Assembly (NCBI RefSeq): GCF_019801965.1 | Contig: NZ_JAHVIA010000007.1 | Span: 62,001 to 126,000 of the forward strand | Source: Salipiger bermudensis | Lineage (GTDB): Bacteria > Pseudomonadota > Alphaproteobacteria > Rhodobacterales > Rhodobacteraceae | Length of the DNA: 64,000 nucleotides | Direction: 5' to 3' | In this document: positions 9,442 through 20,426 of the stretch, one piece after another | Position numbering within the stretch: the stretch's first letter is position 1 | Layout of the letters: each line of letters opens with the position of its first letter | The notes under the pieces: generated by a model | The model's database searches: none | What the model saw: only the letters and a program-made list of their open reading frames with translations | Told to the model about the DNA's origin: nothing | Program-made: the position numbers and the translations under genes

Positions 9442-9720
9442 ATGAGCACCACGACACCGACAGAGGCGGAGATCGCCGAGACCGCCTATTTCCTCTGGAT
9501 GGAGGCGGGCTGCCCCGACGGCAGGGATGCCGAGCACTGGCAGGCCGCGATCGATGCACTGACCATCACCGAGGCACCCAAGCGCAAGCGCGCGCCGGCG
9601 AAGCCGAAGGCGGAGAAGGTCGCGGCGAAGCCCAAGGCAAAGGCGGCCGCCAAGCCGAAGCCTGCGGCAAAGGCCAAGGCCTCTGCCAAGCCGAGAGCGA
9701 AGGCCAAGGCCGGGGAGTGA
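9442..9720 (+). CDS. DUF2934 domain protein with a histone-H1-like Lys/Ala/Pro tail
   Basis: A 92-residue protein. Residues 7-36 ('IAETAYFLWMEAGCPDGRD' then 'EHWQAAID') match the DUF2934 pattern of an Ala-Tyr..Trp..Glu-Gly-x-Pro-x-Gly core. From about residue 45 the sequence is only K, A, P, R and a few others in repeated 'AKPKA' steps, like histone H1 or AlgP tails. A nucleic-acid-binding tail is an inference from composition. The ATG at 9442 has GGGAGG upstream. It stands alone between minus- and plus-strand genes. Confidence 0.75.
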   Translation: MSTTTPTEAEIAETAYFLWMEAGCPDGRDAEHWQAAIDALTITEAPKRKRAPAKPKAEKVAAKPKAKAAAKPKPAAKAKASAKPRAKAKAGE

Positions 9721-9920
9721 GCGCCCCTGCGCGGCACGCGAAACATCGCCGACACCAAATGAAGCATTGGCATTGGGCTCAAAGCGGTCTAGCAAGCGGT
9801 GGCTAACGTTTTTCTATGTCGACCACTGTCTCCCTCATACGGCGCTCAGTCTCTCGATCCGGACGGACCACGCCACGCTACCGCATCCTGCGGGTAGATT
9901 TTTTAGAGGAGACCACGGAT

Positions 9921-10127
9921 ATGGCCACTGGCACCGTGAAATGGTTCAACACCACCAAAGGCTTCGGCTTCATCGCACCCGAGACGGGCGGCAAGGACGT
10001 GTTCGTGCACATCTCGGCCGTCGAGCGCGCCGGCCTGACCGGCCTCTCGGACGATCAGAAAGTGACCTACGACCTCGAATCCGGCCGTGACGGCCGCGAG
10101 TCGGCTACCAACCTCGCCCTCGCCTGA
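9921..10127 (+). CDS. cspA: Cold-shock family protein (CspA-like)
   Basis: A 68-residue single cold-shock domain that binds single-stranded RNA or DNA and prevents mRNA structure. RNP1 'KGFGFI' is at 13-18 and RNP2 'VFVHI' at 27-31, with the usual 'GTVKWFN' start. AGAGGAG precedes the ATG. An in-frame upstream ATG at 9816 would add 35 unrelated residues and is rejected. The long stretch before the gene (9721-9920) could be a structured 5' leader, as in other csp genes, but no specific thermosensor fold is claimed. A strong terminator follows directly. Confidence 0.95.
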   Translation: MATGTVKWFNTTKGFGFIAPETGGKDVFVHISAVERAGLTGLSDDQKVTYDLESGRDGRESATNLALA

Positions 10128-10153
10128 TAACGGCGCAGAGACGCGAAGAAAGA

Positions 10154-10183
10154 CGCGGCCCTCTTCGGAGGGCCGCGTTTTTT
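10154..10183. terminator. Terminator, probably bidirectional
   Basis: Perfect 10-bp stem CGCGGCCCTC/GAGGGCCGCG with a TTCG tetraloop, followed by six T on the plus strand (end of cspA). On the minus strand the stem is followed by TCTTTCTT, so it can also end the M20 hydrolase transcript. Confidence 0.92.
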
Positions 10184-10245
10184 GTGCCTTGCAGACGCGC
10201 GCGTGACCAGCGCGCCCCACCGTCGGCAGGGCGCGCCGCGCAGGA

Positions 10246-11412
10246 TCAGGCGGCCGGCATCCGGCGCTCGACGATCTCGGCCCACCAGGAGCAGCCCGCC
10301 GGGATGACCTCGTCGTTGAAGTTGTATTCCGGGTTGTGCACATCGGCGGTGTCGCCATTGCCGACGAGGATGTAGGCGCCGGGGCGCTCCTCGAGCATGT
10401 AGGCGAAATCCTCGCCGCCCATGGTGATCGGCGCGTCGCGGTCGCAGGCGCCCGCCACCGCCTCGGCCACGTCGGCGGCAAACTCGGTCTGCGCCTCGCT
10501 GTTGACCATCGCCGGGTAGCCCGGCAGCCACTTGATCTCGGCCTCGCAGCCGAAGGCCTGCGCCGTGGCGGCGGCCAGCGCCTTGATGCGCTCCTCGCCG
10601 AGCTCGCGGTTGGTCTTCGACATGGTGCGCATGGTGCCACGGAACATCACCGAGGCCGGGATCACGTTGAACGCTTTCGACGAGCTCTCGATGCCGGTCA
10701 CCGAGACCACCATCTGGTCGTCGGGGTCGGAATTGCGGCTGACGATGCTCTGCAGCGCGGTGATGATATGCGCCGCGGTGACCAGCGGATCGATCGCCTG
10801 GTGCGGCTTGGCGCCGTGGCCGCCCTTGCCCTTCACGTTGATCTCGAACTGGTCGGTTGCGGCGAAGAAGGCACCGGGACGGATGCCGAAGCTGCCCGCG
10901 GGCATGCCCGGCCAGTTGTGCATGCCGTAGACTTCCTGGATGCCCCAGCGCGCCATCATGCCGTCTTCGCACATCTCGCGACCGCCGCCGCCACCCTCTT
11001 CGGCGGGTTGAAAGATTACCACAACCGTGCCGTCGAAGTTACGGGTTTCGCTGAGATATTGCGCAGCCCCCAGAAGCATGGCGGTGTGACCGTCGTGGCC
11101 ACAGGCATGCATCGCGCCCGGGGTCTTGGAGGCGTATTCCAGCCCCGTCACCTCGTGGATCGGAAGCGCGTCCATGTCGGCGCGCAGGCCGATCACCTTG
11201 CCCGAGCTGTCGCTCTTGCCCTTGATCACGCCCACCACGCCGGTGCGGCCGATGCCCTCGACAACCTCGTCACATCCGAAGGCACGCAGCTTTTCGGCAA
11301 CGATTCCAGAGGTCCGGTGGGTTTCAAAGAGGATTTCGGGGTGCTCGTGCAGGTCACGGCGCCAGGCGGTGATGTCCTGATGCAGTTCGGCAAAACGGTT
11401 CTTGACGGGCAT
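10246..11412 (-). CDS. M20 family amidohydrolase (hippurate hydrolase/aminoacylase type)
   Basis: A 388-residue metal-dependent hydrolase that releases amino acids or similar amines from N-acyl or amide compounds. The metal site is visible: 'MHACGHDGHTAM' (C104, H106, H109), 'FQPAEEGGGG' (E138-E139) and 'ITMGGEDFAYML' near the C-terminus, the hallmark set of the HipO/AbgB/IAA-amino-acid hydrolase branch. ATG at 11412 follows GGGAGC. The neighbouring FAD oxidoreductase and ArgE-like deacetylase suggest a role in using amino-acid derivatives; the true substrate is not inferable. Confidence 0.92.
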   Translation of the reverse strand: MPVKNRFAELHQDITAWRRDLHEHPEILFETHRTSGIVAEKLRAFGCDEVVEGIGRTGVVGVIKGKSDSSGKVIGLRADMDALPIHEVTGLEYASKTPGAMHACGHDGHTAMLLGAAQYLSETRNFDGTVVVIFQPAEEGGGGGREMCEDGMMARWGIQEVYGMHNWPGMPAGSFGIRPGAFFAATDQFEINVKGKGGHGAKPHQAIDPLVTAAHIITALQSIVSRNSDPDDQMVVSVTGIESSSKAFNVIPASVMFRGTMRTMSKTNRELGEERIKALAAATAQAFGCEAEIKWLPGYPAMVNSEAQTEFAADVAEAVAGACDRDAPITMGGEDFAYMLEERPGAYILVGNGDTADVHNPEYNFNDEVIPAGCSWWAEIVERRMPAA

Positions 11413-11616
11413 GGGTAGCTCCCTGAGATTTGATCATTTTCCGCGAAAATGCCACCGCGCGGCGAGCCCTGCAAGCGGGGCGCGGCGGAAGCCGGGGATC
11501 GCGGCCGGAGTGCGCCCCTCACGGGCGCGACAAACATAGGCCATAACAGCGCCAATACAGATACTTGTGAGCATTTATTGAAGTCATTTAAGAAGACCTT
11601 TCGGCGCCGAATCTGC

Positions 11617-12966
11617 TCACAGATTGGGCCCGGTGACGAGTTTCGACCCGTCGGAAAAGCGCGACAGCCGGAAGCGGCTCAGATCGTGCCCGGGATCGGC
11701 GTCCTGCACAAGCGCCGCCGCGACGCGCCCAAAGGCCGGGCCGATGCCGAAGCCGTGGCCGCACATGCCGGTGACCACCGTAAGCCCGGGCAGCGCGGCG
11801 CAGCGATCAACCACGGGCACAACATCCGGCAGCACGTCGATCATGCCGGCCCAGGCGGCCTGCAGCGGCGCCTCGCCCATCTGCGGGAAATGCTGACCGA
11901 AGCGGGCGCGGCACTCGGCAACCTTTGAGGCGTTGGGCTCGGGCGACAGGATGCGCATGCGCTCGAACGGGCTCTGCTCGTCGTCGGACCAGTGCCGCGC
12001 CGTGCCCCAGGCATCCGGGTAGCCCGCGGGCGCCATCGTCTTGAGCCGCACCTCGAACTCGCCAGACACCGCCAGCGGCAGGTAGCTGCGCAGCGCACGG
12101 AACGCGTCGGGCCCGATGAAGAGCTCGGAAAACGCTGCCGGCGCAAGGGTATAGCCGCCATCGGCGCGGGGGCGGAAGGCCAGCTTGTCATCCACCGCGG
12201 CGGTGTTGACGCCCTGCGGCAGGCGCTCGGTCGCCATCGCGGTGGAGCGCACCGAGAGCTGCGGGATCTTCACCCCGTGACGGCGCAGGAAGAGCGAGGA
12301 CCAGGCACCGCCGGCCAGCACCGCCCTGGCGCAGCGGATGCGGCCCTTCTCGGTCACCACGCCGGCAAGCGCGCCACCCTGCATGTCGAGACCACGCACC
12401 GCGCAGCGCTCGCGGATCTGCGCCCCGCTGGCGACCGCCAGCCGCGCCAGCTCCGGCACCGCGACCCAGGGCTCGCCCTTCATGTCGGTGGGCGTGTGCA
12501 GCGCCCCGACCCAGGGGCTGTCCTCGGCGCCCAGCAGCGCCTTGGTGGCGGCGGCATCGAGCAGCTCCGACGAGACGCCAAGGGGTTTGGCCTCGTCGAG
12601 CCAGCCGGCAAAGCCCTGCATGTCTTTCTCGGAACGGGCGAGATAGCTGACGCCCACCTGCCGCACCCCGAGCCTGCCGCCACATTCTGCATCCAGCTCC
12701 GGCCAGAGCTGCTGTGCCTCCAAGGCGATCGGGATCTCGGCCATGTCGCGGCCCTGCACCCGGATCCAGCCCCAGTTGCGCGAGCTCTGCTCGGCGGCCA
12801 CGCGCCCCTTCTCCAGCAGCACCACGGACAGGCCGGCGCGGGCTGCATACAGTGCTGTACACACCCCGATGACACCACCGCCGATCACCACCAGGTCGCA
12901 GGCCTCGGGCAGCGGGCCGTCATGCTCGACCGGCCCCTCGTCGCGGAACGGGAAGATTACGCTCAC
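11617..12966 (-). CDS. FAD-dependent oxidoreductase, DAO (DadA/glycine oxidase-like) family
   Basis: A 449-residue flavoprotein. The FAD motif 'DLVVIGGGVIGVCTALYAARAG' begins near residue 24, followed by an acidic 'LLEKG' strand, and 'QSSRNWGWIR' matches the region after it in amine/amino-acid oxidases. The C-terminus has 'VVTGMCGHGFGIGPAFG', the DAO flavin-contact loop. It probably oxidises an amino acid or secondary amine. The GTG start at 12966 overlaps the argE-like stop by four bases (GTGA), so the two proteins are made from one message and may act in one pathway. Confidence 0.9.
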   Translation of the reverse strand: MSVIFPFRDEGPVEHDGPLPEACDLVVIGGGVIGVCTALYAARAGLSVVLLEKGRVAAEQSSRNWGWIRVQGRDMAEIPIALEAQQLWPELDAECGGRLGVRQVGVSYLARSEKDMQGFAGWLDEAKPLGVSSELLDAAATKALLGAEDSPWVGALHTPTDMKGEPWVAVPELARLAVASGAQIRERCAVRGLDMQGGALAGVVTEKGRIRCARAVLAGGAWSSLFLRRHGVKIPQLSVRSTAMATERLPQGVNTAAVDDKLAFRPRADGGYTLAPAAFSELFIGPDAFRALRSYLPLAVSGEFEVRLKTMAPAGYPDAWGTARHWSDDEQSPFERMRILSPEPNASKVAECRARFGQHFPQMGEAPLQAAWAGMIDVLPDVVPVVDRCAALPGLTVVTGMCGHGFGIGPAFGRVAAALVQDADPGHDLSRFRLSRFSDGSKLVTGPNL

Positions 12967-14129
12967 GCCAGCCGCTCCAGCAGGCGCTCCATGAAGGCCT
13001 GGCCGGCGTTGAGCTGGGCAATCTCGATGTATTCATCGGGCTTGTGGGCGATGGCGATGTCGGACGGCCCGCAGACCACGGCATTGTATCCGGCGGCCTG
13101 GAAATGGCTGGCCTCGGTGCCGTAGCTGACCTGCATGACGCCATTGTCGCCGGTCACCTGGCGCACCAGCTCCTCGGCGCTGTTGTTCGGCACCGGCTTC
13201 AGGGGCGGCAGCTCGAAGAGGGTTTTGACCTCGATCCATGCCTCCGGGCAGACCGCCTGCATCTGCGCCTCGATCTCTGCGATCTTGTCGCGAAGCCGCT
13301 GCTCCCAATTTTTCGGATCCTCGCCCGGGACAACGCGGAAGCCGAGGCCGAATTCGCAATCCTTGGCGGTGATGTTATGCGCCGTGCCGCCGCGGATCTG
13401 ACCCACATGCACGTTGGTGTAGGGCGGCTCGAAGAGCGCCGCGATCTCGCCGGGGCTGGCGGAGGCGTTCTCGGCGTTCACCTCGTTGGCCCACTCGATC
13501 AGCTTGGCGCCATACATGATCGCCGACACGCCTGTATGCAGGATCGAGCTGTGCACCTCGACGCCATGCACGTGGATCCAGAAGGTCAGCCCCCCCTTGT
13601 GACCGGTGACGGCCTTCATCTCCGTGGGCTCGCCAACGATCACCGAGGCCGCCTTGGGCAGCGCCGCGCGCATAGCTTCGGCCACGTCCTTGCCGCCCAT
13701 GCAGCCGATCTCTTCATCGTAGCTCAGCGCGATCTGCAGGGGTGTCGTGACGCCGCGATGCTTCGCCTCGACCATCGCCCAGACCGCCAGCGCGTCGAAG
13801 CCCTTCATGTCGGTCGAGCCACGCCCGAAGAGCTTGCCATCGCGCTCGGTCAGCACGAAAGGATCCGAGCTCCACTCCTGCCCGTCCACCGGCACCACGT
13901 CGGTATGGCCCGAGAGGATCACCCCGCCATCGACCTCCGGCCCGACATGGGCGAAGAGCGCCGCCTTGAGATCCGGCTCGGCCGGCTTGGCGTGGCGCTG
14001 GCTCTCGATGCCGTGGCTGGCGAGATATCCGGCCACCCAATCGATCAGCGGCAGGTTGGTGTCGCGGCTGACGGTGGGAAAGCTCACCAGCTTCTCGAGG
14101 ATCTCGCGGGGCGAAAGGCGGGTCGGCAT
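12963..14129 (-). CDS. argE: Acetylornithine deacetylase (ArgE) type M20 peptidase
   Basis: A 388-residue zinc-dependent deacylase. Metal and catalytic residues are visible: H75 and D77 in 'LSGHTDVVPVDG', D107 in 'RGSTDMKGFDA', E139-E140 in 'SYDEEIGCMG', and the late histidine in 'GTEASHFQAAGYNAVVCGP'. Sequence blocks match ArgE, which converts N-acetylornithine to ornithine; in Rhodobacterales such genes occur in several copies and some act on other N-acyl amino acids. The ATG at 14129 with AAGGAA upstream is preferred over one at 14153. Co-transcribed with the flavoprotein downstream. Confidence 0.85.
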   Translation of the reverse strand: MPTRLSPREILEKLVSFPTVSRDTNLPLIDWVAGYLASHGIESQRHAKPAEPDLKAALFAHVGPEVDGGVILSGHTDVVPVDGQEWSSDPFVLTERDGKLFGRGSTDMKGFDALAVWAMVEAKHRGVTTPLQIALSYDEEIGCMGGKDVAEAMRAALPKAASVIVGEPTEMKAVTGHKGGLTFWIHVHGVEVHSSILHTGVSAIMYGAKLIEWANEVNAENASASPGEIAALFEPPYTNVHVGQIRGGTAHNITAKDCEFGLGFRVVPGEDPKNWEQRLRDKIAEIEAQMQAVCPEAWIEVKTLFELPPLKPVPNNSAEELVRQVTGDNGVMQVSYGTEASHFQAAGYNAVVCGPSDIAIAHKPDEYIEIAQLNAGQAFMERLLERLA

Positions 14130-14240
14130 CTGGGTTCCTTCGTTTGTCTGCAAATGGCCTACGCTGCCCGGCGCGGGCGGGCAAGAGGGGCGCGTGCAAG
14201 GCCGCCTCCCACCGCAGCGCCCTGCCCGGTTTCGCGGCGC

Positions 14241-15161
14241 TCAGGGCAGCTCAAGATCGAGCACCACCGGGTGGTGATCCGAGGGCCAGACGCCCCCGAC
14301 GGCGCGTTGCGACACGTAGGGGCCACCGGTTGCGCGAAGCCCGGCGCCGAGGCCGATATGGTCGATGGCGGGCAGCAGGTGCAGCCCGCGGTTGAGATGA
14401 TAGCTCGCCGCCGGCACGGCGGGAAAGTCGAGCCCCGCACCGGTGAGGATCTCCATCACCCGCCAGCCGCGCAGCGCGTTGAAATCGCCCGCGAGGATGA
14501 CGGGCGTTCCCGCCGCGATCACCGGGCTCAGCCGCTCTGCGATCAGCTCGGCCGAGAGCCGCCGGTTGCTGGGGCTGCGGTATTCCAGGTGCACATTCAT
14601 CACCCGGAAAGCCGCGCCGCCGTCGCGGGGGCGGAACTCGGCCCAGGAGGCAAAGGCCGGCCAGGAGCCATCGAAGGTCCGCGAATAGATAAGTTCGGGC
14701 GTCTCGGAAAAGAAGAACCAGCCCTGATCGATCCGCTCCAGCCGGTCCGAGCGGTAGAAGATCGGCTGCGTCGAGGGGAAGCTGCGCCAGTCGCCGACCG
14801 CCGCCGCCTCGTAGCCCTCCAGCCGGTCGAGCAGGTAGCGGCGGGCGAGGTTGTCGGTATCGGCATTGCCGCCGCGAAAGCTCTCCATCTCTTGGAAGGC
14901 GATGATATCGGCATCCAGCCCCGCCACCACCGCGCCGAGCGCCGGCTTGCGGCGCTCCCAGCCGGCCCGGCTCCAGGGGCCGTCGCCCTGCCCGCGCAGA
15001 TCAATGTAATGGACATTGAGCGTGGCAACGCGCAGCCCGCCATCGGGCGCCGGCGGCAGACCCTCGCCCTCGCTGAGTCGGATCTGCTGCGCGCAAGCGA
15101 CCAGCGCGGCCAACGCCAGCACCGAAAGGAGCGCCTTCAGAGCGAGCCGCAGCCAGCGCAT
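14241..15161 (-). CDS. Endonuclease/exonuclease/phosphatase family protein, membrane-anchored
   Basis: A 306-residue protein with an N-terminal hydrophobic stretch ending in 'LAALVAC', which could be a lipobox or a simple anchor, so the enzyme domain probably lies in the periplasm. The EEP fold is visible in 'LRVATLNVHYIDLRG', 'ADIIAFQEME', 'VILAGDFNALRG' and the closing 'IDHIGLG' and 'PSDHHPVVLDLE', which supply the conserved Asn, Glu, Asp/Asn and His catalytic residues. Targets in this family range from DNA to phosphoinositides and sphingomyelin. Not clearly linked to its neighbours. Confidence 0.85.
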   Translation of the reverse strand: MRWLRLALKALLSVLALAALVACAQQIRLSEGEGLPPAPDGGLRVATLNVHYIDLRGQGDGPWSRAGWERRKPALGAVVAGLDADIIAFQEMESFRGGNADTDNLARRYLLDRLEGYEAAAVGDWRSFPSTQPIFYRSDRLERIDQGWFFFSETPELIYSRTFDGSWPAFASWAEFRPRDGGAAFRVMNVHLEYRSPSNRRLSAELIAERLSPVIAAGTPVILAGDFNALRGWRVMEILTGAGLDFPAVPAASYHLNRGLHLLPAIDHIGLGAGLRATGGPYVSQRAVGGVWPSDHHPVVLDLELP

Positions 15162-15239
15162 CACGCCCTGCCCCCGCGGCACGCGTGCTGGCGCGTGGCA
15201 AAGCCGATGCCTGGCGCGGGGCGCTGCATCGGCGCCGGG

Positions 15240-17060
<1,821 letters not shown>

Positions 17061-17305
17061 CCATATTCTCCTGAGATGGCGGATGCCAAAGCTAAGGGCA
17101 GGTTTCGGACGGTGTCAAACCCTGCTGTCAGGTTCCGCCAAGGCAGTGCTTGCATTTTCGTCTCGTTCTGTTTTCGATACCGGCCATGATCGGGATGGAC
17201 GAGGGGCCCGGCGATCGGTGATGATCGTTCGTGTCCAAACGGACTCCGCTTTCAGACAAAACCAAAAAGCCGGCCAAAGCGCCGGCGTCCAACGAGGAGA
17301 ACCCC

Positions 17306-19009
17306 ATGACGCTCAAGACCCTATTGCTAGGGGCTGTCGCCAGCAGTGCGCTTGCCCCCGCAGCCTTTGCCGAGCGCGGCGAGGACGGTCACGTCAACAT
17401 CATCTATTGGCAGGCTCCGTCGATCATGACGCCCTACCTCTCGGGTGGCACCAAGGACATCGAAGCCGCCTCGCTCGTGCTCGAGCCGCTGGGCCGCTAC
17501 ACCGAGACCGGCGCGCTGGTTCCCTACCTCGCCGAAGAGATCCCCACCGTCGAGAACGGTGGCGTGTCGGAAGACCTGACCACGATCACCTGGAAACTGA
17601 AGGAAGGTCTTCTGTGGTCCGACGGCACCCCGGTGACCTCGGCTGACGTCGCCTTCACCGCCGAGTACTGCATGCACCCCGAGGGCGGCTGCGCCCAGCT
17701 CGCCAAGTTCACCGGCGTCGAGAGCATCGACACCCCCGACGACCTGACCGTGGTGGTGAATTTCGATGAGCCGATGCCGAACCCCTACGGCCCGTTCATG
17801 GGCGGCCAGTCGCCGATCCTGCAGAAAGCGCAGTTCGAGCAGTGCCTCGGCGCCAACGCCTCGTCCTGCACCGAGGCCAACTTCGGCCCGATCGGCACCG
17901 GCCCCTTCGTGGTCGACGAGTTCAAGCCCAACGACGTGATCTCGCTCTCCGCCAACCCCAACTACCGCGACCCGGCGAAGCCCGCCTTCGCCACCGTGAC
18001 CCTGAAGGGCGGCGGTGACGCGGAATCCGCGGCCCGTGCCGTGCTGCAGACCGGCGAGTTCGACTACGCCTGGAACCTGCAGCTTGCCCCCGACGTCCTC
18101 GCCTCGATGGCGGAAGCCGGCGCCGGCACCCCGGTCTCGGCCTTCGGCACCCTGGTCGAGCGTATCGAGATGAACATGACCGACCCGTCGCCGGACCTTC
18201 CGGAAGGCGAGCGTTCGACCGTGGCGCATCCGCACCCGATCCTGTCGGACTTCAAGGTCCGCAAGGCGCTCTCCATGGCGATCGACCGCGTGCTGCTGAC
18301 CGAGATCGGCTACGGCCAGGCCGGCCGTCCGACCTGTAACCTCGTCCCCGCCCCGGCGCTCTACGCCTCGGACAACGAGGAATGCCTCACCCAGGATCTC
18401 GAAGGCGCCAAGGCGCTGCTCGAAGAAGCCGGCTGGACCGACAGCGATGGCGACGGTGTGCGCGAGAAGGACGGCATGAAGCTGTCGCTGCTTTACCAGA
18501 CCTCGACCAACGCCGTGCGTCAGGACTTCCAGGCCCTGATCAAGGACTGGTGGAACCAGATCGGCGTCGAAACCGAGCTGCGCAACGTCGATGCGTCGGT
18601 GTTCTTCGGCGGTGACCCGGGCTCGCCCGACACCTTCCAGAAGTTCTATGCCGACGTCGAGATGTACGCCAACAACTTCGACGGGACCGACCCGCAGTCC
18701 TACCTGTCGATGTACGAGTGCGGCAACGAGCCGAAGCCGTCGTCGCAGTGGCAGGGTGAGAACATCAACCGCTTCTGCAACGAAGAGTACGATGCCCTGC
18801 TCGACGAGCTCGGCAAGACCGGCGAGCTGGAGAAGCGCGGCGAGATCGCCAAGAAGCTCAACGACATGCTGACCAAGGAAAGCATGACCATCGTTCCGCT
18901 CGTCGATCGTGGCCGGGTCTCGGCGCATTCCAACACGCTGGGCGGCGTGGTGCTGAACACCTGGGACTCCGAGCTGTGGAACGCAGCCGACTGGTACCGC
19001 ATCGACTGA
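17306..19009 (+). CDS. Peptide ABC transporter periplasmic substrate-binding protein
   Basis: A 567-residue solute-binding protein of family 5 (DppA/OppA type). The signal peptide spans about residues 1-22 with a likely cut at 'AFA|ERG'. Family blocks include 'LVPYLAEEIPTVENGG', 'LLWSDGTPVTSADVAFTAEY' and 'FKVRKALSMAIDRVLL'. The acidic mature protein and several paired cysteines suit the periplasm. The ATG at 17306 with GAGGAG upstream fixes the start; the upstream reading frame is not coding. The 245-bp spacer from 17061 to 17305 must hold the divergent promoters. Confidence 0.95.
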   Translation: MTLKTLLLGAVASSALAPAAFAERGEDGHVNIIYWQAPSIMTPYLSGGTKDIEAASLVLEPLGRYTETGALVPYLAEEIPTVENGGVSEDLTTITWKLKEGLLWSDGTPVTSADVAFTAEYCMHPEGGCAQLAKFTGVESIDTPDDLTVVVNFDEPMPNPYGPFMGGQSPILQKAQFEQCLGANASSCTEANFGPIGTGPFVVDEFKPNDVISLSANPNYRDPAKPAFATVTLKGGGDAESAARAVLQTGEFDYAWNLQLAPDVLASMAEAGAGTPVSAFGTLVERIEMNMTDPSPDLPEGERSTVAHPHPILSDFKVRKALSMAIDRVLLTEIGYGQAGRPTCNLVPAPALYASDNEECLTQDLEGAKALLEEAGWTDSDGDGVREKDGMKLSLLYQTSTNAVRQDFQALIKDWWNQIGVETELRNVDASVFFGGDPGSPDTFQKFYADVEMYANNFDGTDPQSYLSMYECGNEPKPSSQWQGENINRFCNEEYDALLDELGKTGELEKRGEIAKKLNDMLTKESMTIVPLVDRGRVSAHSNTLGGVVLNTWDSELWNAADWYRID

Positions 19010-19022
19010 TGTCATAAGAACC

Positions 19023-19049
19023 GGCGCGCTCCCCTCGCGGGGGCGCGCC
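19023..19049 (+). promoter_or_regulatory. Stem-loop behind the binding-protein gene
   Basis: GGCGCGC..CCCC pairs with GGGG..GCGCGCC around a TCGC loop, 14 bases after the stop, without a following T-run. Such hairpins often protect binding-protein mRNA and lower permease expression; that role is inferred. Confidence 0.55.
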
Positions 19050-19388
19050 AACCGCCCGGATGACCGCCTTGCACGACAGTGACCGGAATTGCCAATGCGC
19101 CGCGCGCTGCGACGACCGGCCGGGGATGACCCGGCCGTCCTTGCATTCGCCTGCCGGCCCCGCGCCCTGCCGTCCCGCTCCCGCCGCCGGAGTCGCCGCG
19201 CCCGACCGCGCCGCGCCCGCCCGGAGCGCCCGCTTCCCCCAAGATCCAGGAGACACGGTGACCCCGACCCACGCCGCAACGAGGGCGCGCCCGCTGTTCC
19301 GCCGACAGCGCCCGCCTGTGCTACACTGCCGCCGGCAGCCCGCATTCCGCGGCGCCGCCCTGACGGCCCCGCGCCCGGAGACCCGCCG
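19050..19388. other. Non-coding spacer between binding protein and permease
   Basis: 339 bases, strongly C-rich on the plus strand. An open frame runs through it in phase with the downstream permease, but it is low-complexity Pro/Arg and has no match to permease N-termini. I see no gene or clear second promoter in it. Confidence 0.5.
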
Positions 19389-20426
19389 ATGCTGACCTAT
19401 GCCGCGCGACGCCTCGTGCTCTCGATCCCGACGCTGCTGTTCATCAGCTTCGTGATCTTCATGCTGCTCCAGCTCGCCCCCGGCGACCCGATGGCGCAGG
19501 TGCCGCTGACGGTGCCGCCCGAGGTGAAGGAGAAGATGCGCCAGGCCCTCGGCCTCGGCGAACCGCCCTTGGTGCAATACTGGAAGTGGCTGGTGCAAAT
19601 GTTCTGGACCGAGCCCAAGGTGTTCATCGACTGGCTGACCCGCGACAGCTTCCTGTTCGGCTGGCTGCCCGACACCAGCCTTTACAATGGCGAGCTGCGC
19701 GTGCTGTCCTGGCAGACCCGCTCGCCGGTGATGGACATCGTGCTGCAGCGCATCCCGCAGACCCTCTGGGTGGTCGGCATGTCGTATATCGTGGGCGTGC
19801 TGATCGCGCTGCCCATCGGCATCTACTCGGCCTACCGGCAATACTCGGTCTTCGACCAGGCCGGCACCTTCGTGACGATGGTCGGCTTCTCGATCCCGCC
19901 CTTCTTCACCGGCCCGCTGCTGATCGTGATCTTCTCGGTCTATCTCGGCTGGTTCCCGTCGATCTACGACACCACCCACGTCGTGAGCGACTGGGAAAGC
20001 TTCAAGTACCAGCTCAGCCAGATGATCATGCCGGTGATGGTGCTGGCGCTGCAGACCACGGCGCAGCTCTCGCGCTACATGCGCGCCTCGATGCTCGACA
20101 ACCTCAACCAGGATTACGTCCGCACGGCGCGGGCCAAGGGCCTGAGCGAGGCGGTCGTGGTGATGGTGCACGTGCTACGCAACTCGATGATCCCGGTGAT
20201 CACCGTCATCGCGCTCGGCGTGCCGGCGATCTTCGGCGGCGCCATCATCACCGAGAACGTGTTCAAGGTGAACGGCATCGGCCAGCTCCTGATCACCGCG
20301 CTCTTCGCCAACGACCTTCCCATGGTCATGACGCTGACCTTCATCTTCGCGTTCCTGATCGTGATGTTCAACCTGATCGCCGATATCCTCTACGGCCTTC
20401 TCGACCCGAGGATCCGCTATGACTGA
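19389..20426 (+). CDS. Peptide ABC transporter permease, DppB type
   Basis: A 345-residue inner-membrane permease. The first helix 'RRLVLSIPTLLFISFVIFML' is followed by 'LAPGDPM', the usual DppB start, and five further helices come later. The EAA loop that contacts the ATPase is seen as 'DYVRTARAKGLSEAVVVMVHVLRN', and the C-terminal 'LFANDLPMVMTLTFIFAFLIV' and 'LLDPRIRYD' are also family marks. There are about 85 extra residues between helix 1 and 2, as in some alphaproteobacterial members. Its end overlaps the start of the next permease by 8 bases. Confidence 0.95.
   Translation: MLTYAARRLVLSIPTLLFISFVIFMLLQLAPGDPMAQVPLTVPPEVKEKMRQALGLGEPPLVQYWKWLVQMFWTEPKVFIDWLTRDSFLFGWLPDTSLYNGELRVLSWQTRSPVMDIVLQRIPQTLWVVGMSYIVGVLIALPIGIYSAYRQYSVFDQAGTFVTMVGFSIPPFFTGPLLIVIFSVYLGWFPSIYDTTHVVSDWESFKYQLSQMIMPVMVLALQTTAQLSRYMRASMLDNLNQDYVRTARAKGLSEAVVVMVHVLRNSMIPVITVIALGVPAIFGGAIITENVFKVNGIGQLLITALFANDLPMVMTLTFIFAFLIVMFNLIADILYGLLDPRIRYD

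Noticed and set aside
17327-19345. A 672-codon frame antisense to the peptide-binding protein
   Set aside because: Low complexity, no domain, and fully opposite to a well-supported gene with a signal peptide.
19089-19388. N-terminal extension of the DppB-type permease
   Set aside because: The extension is Pro/Arg low-complexity sequence and the permease family starts at the ATG at 19389.
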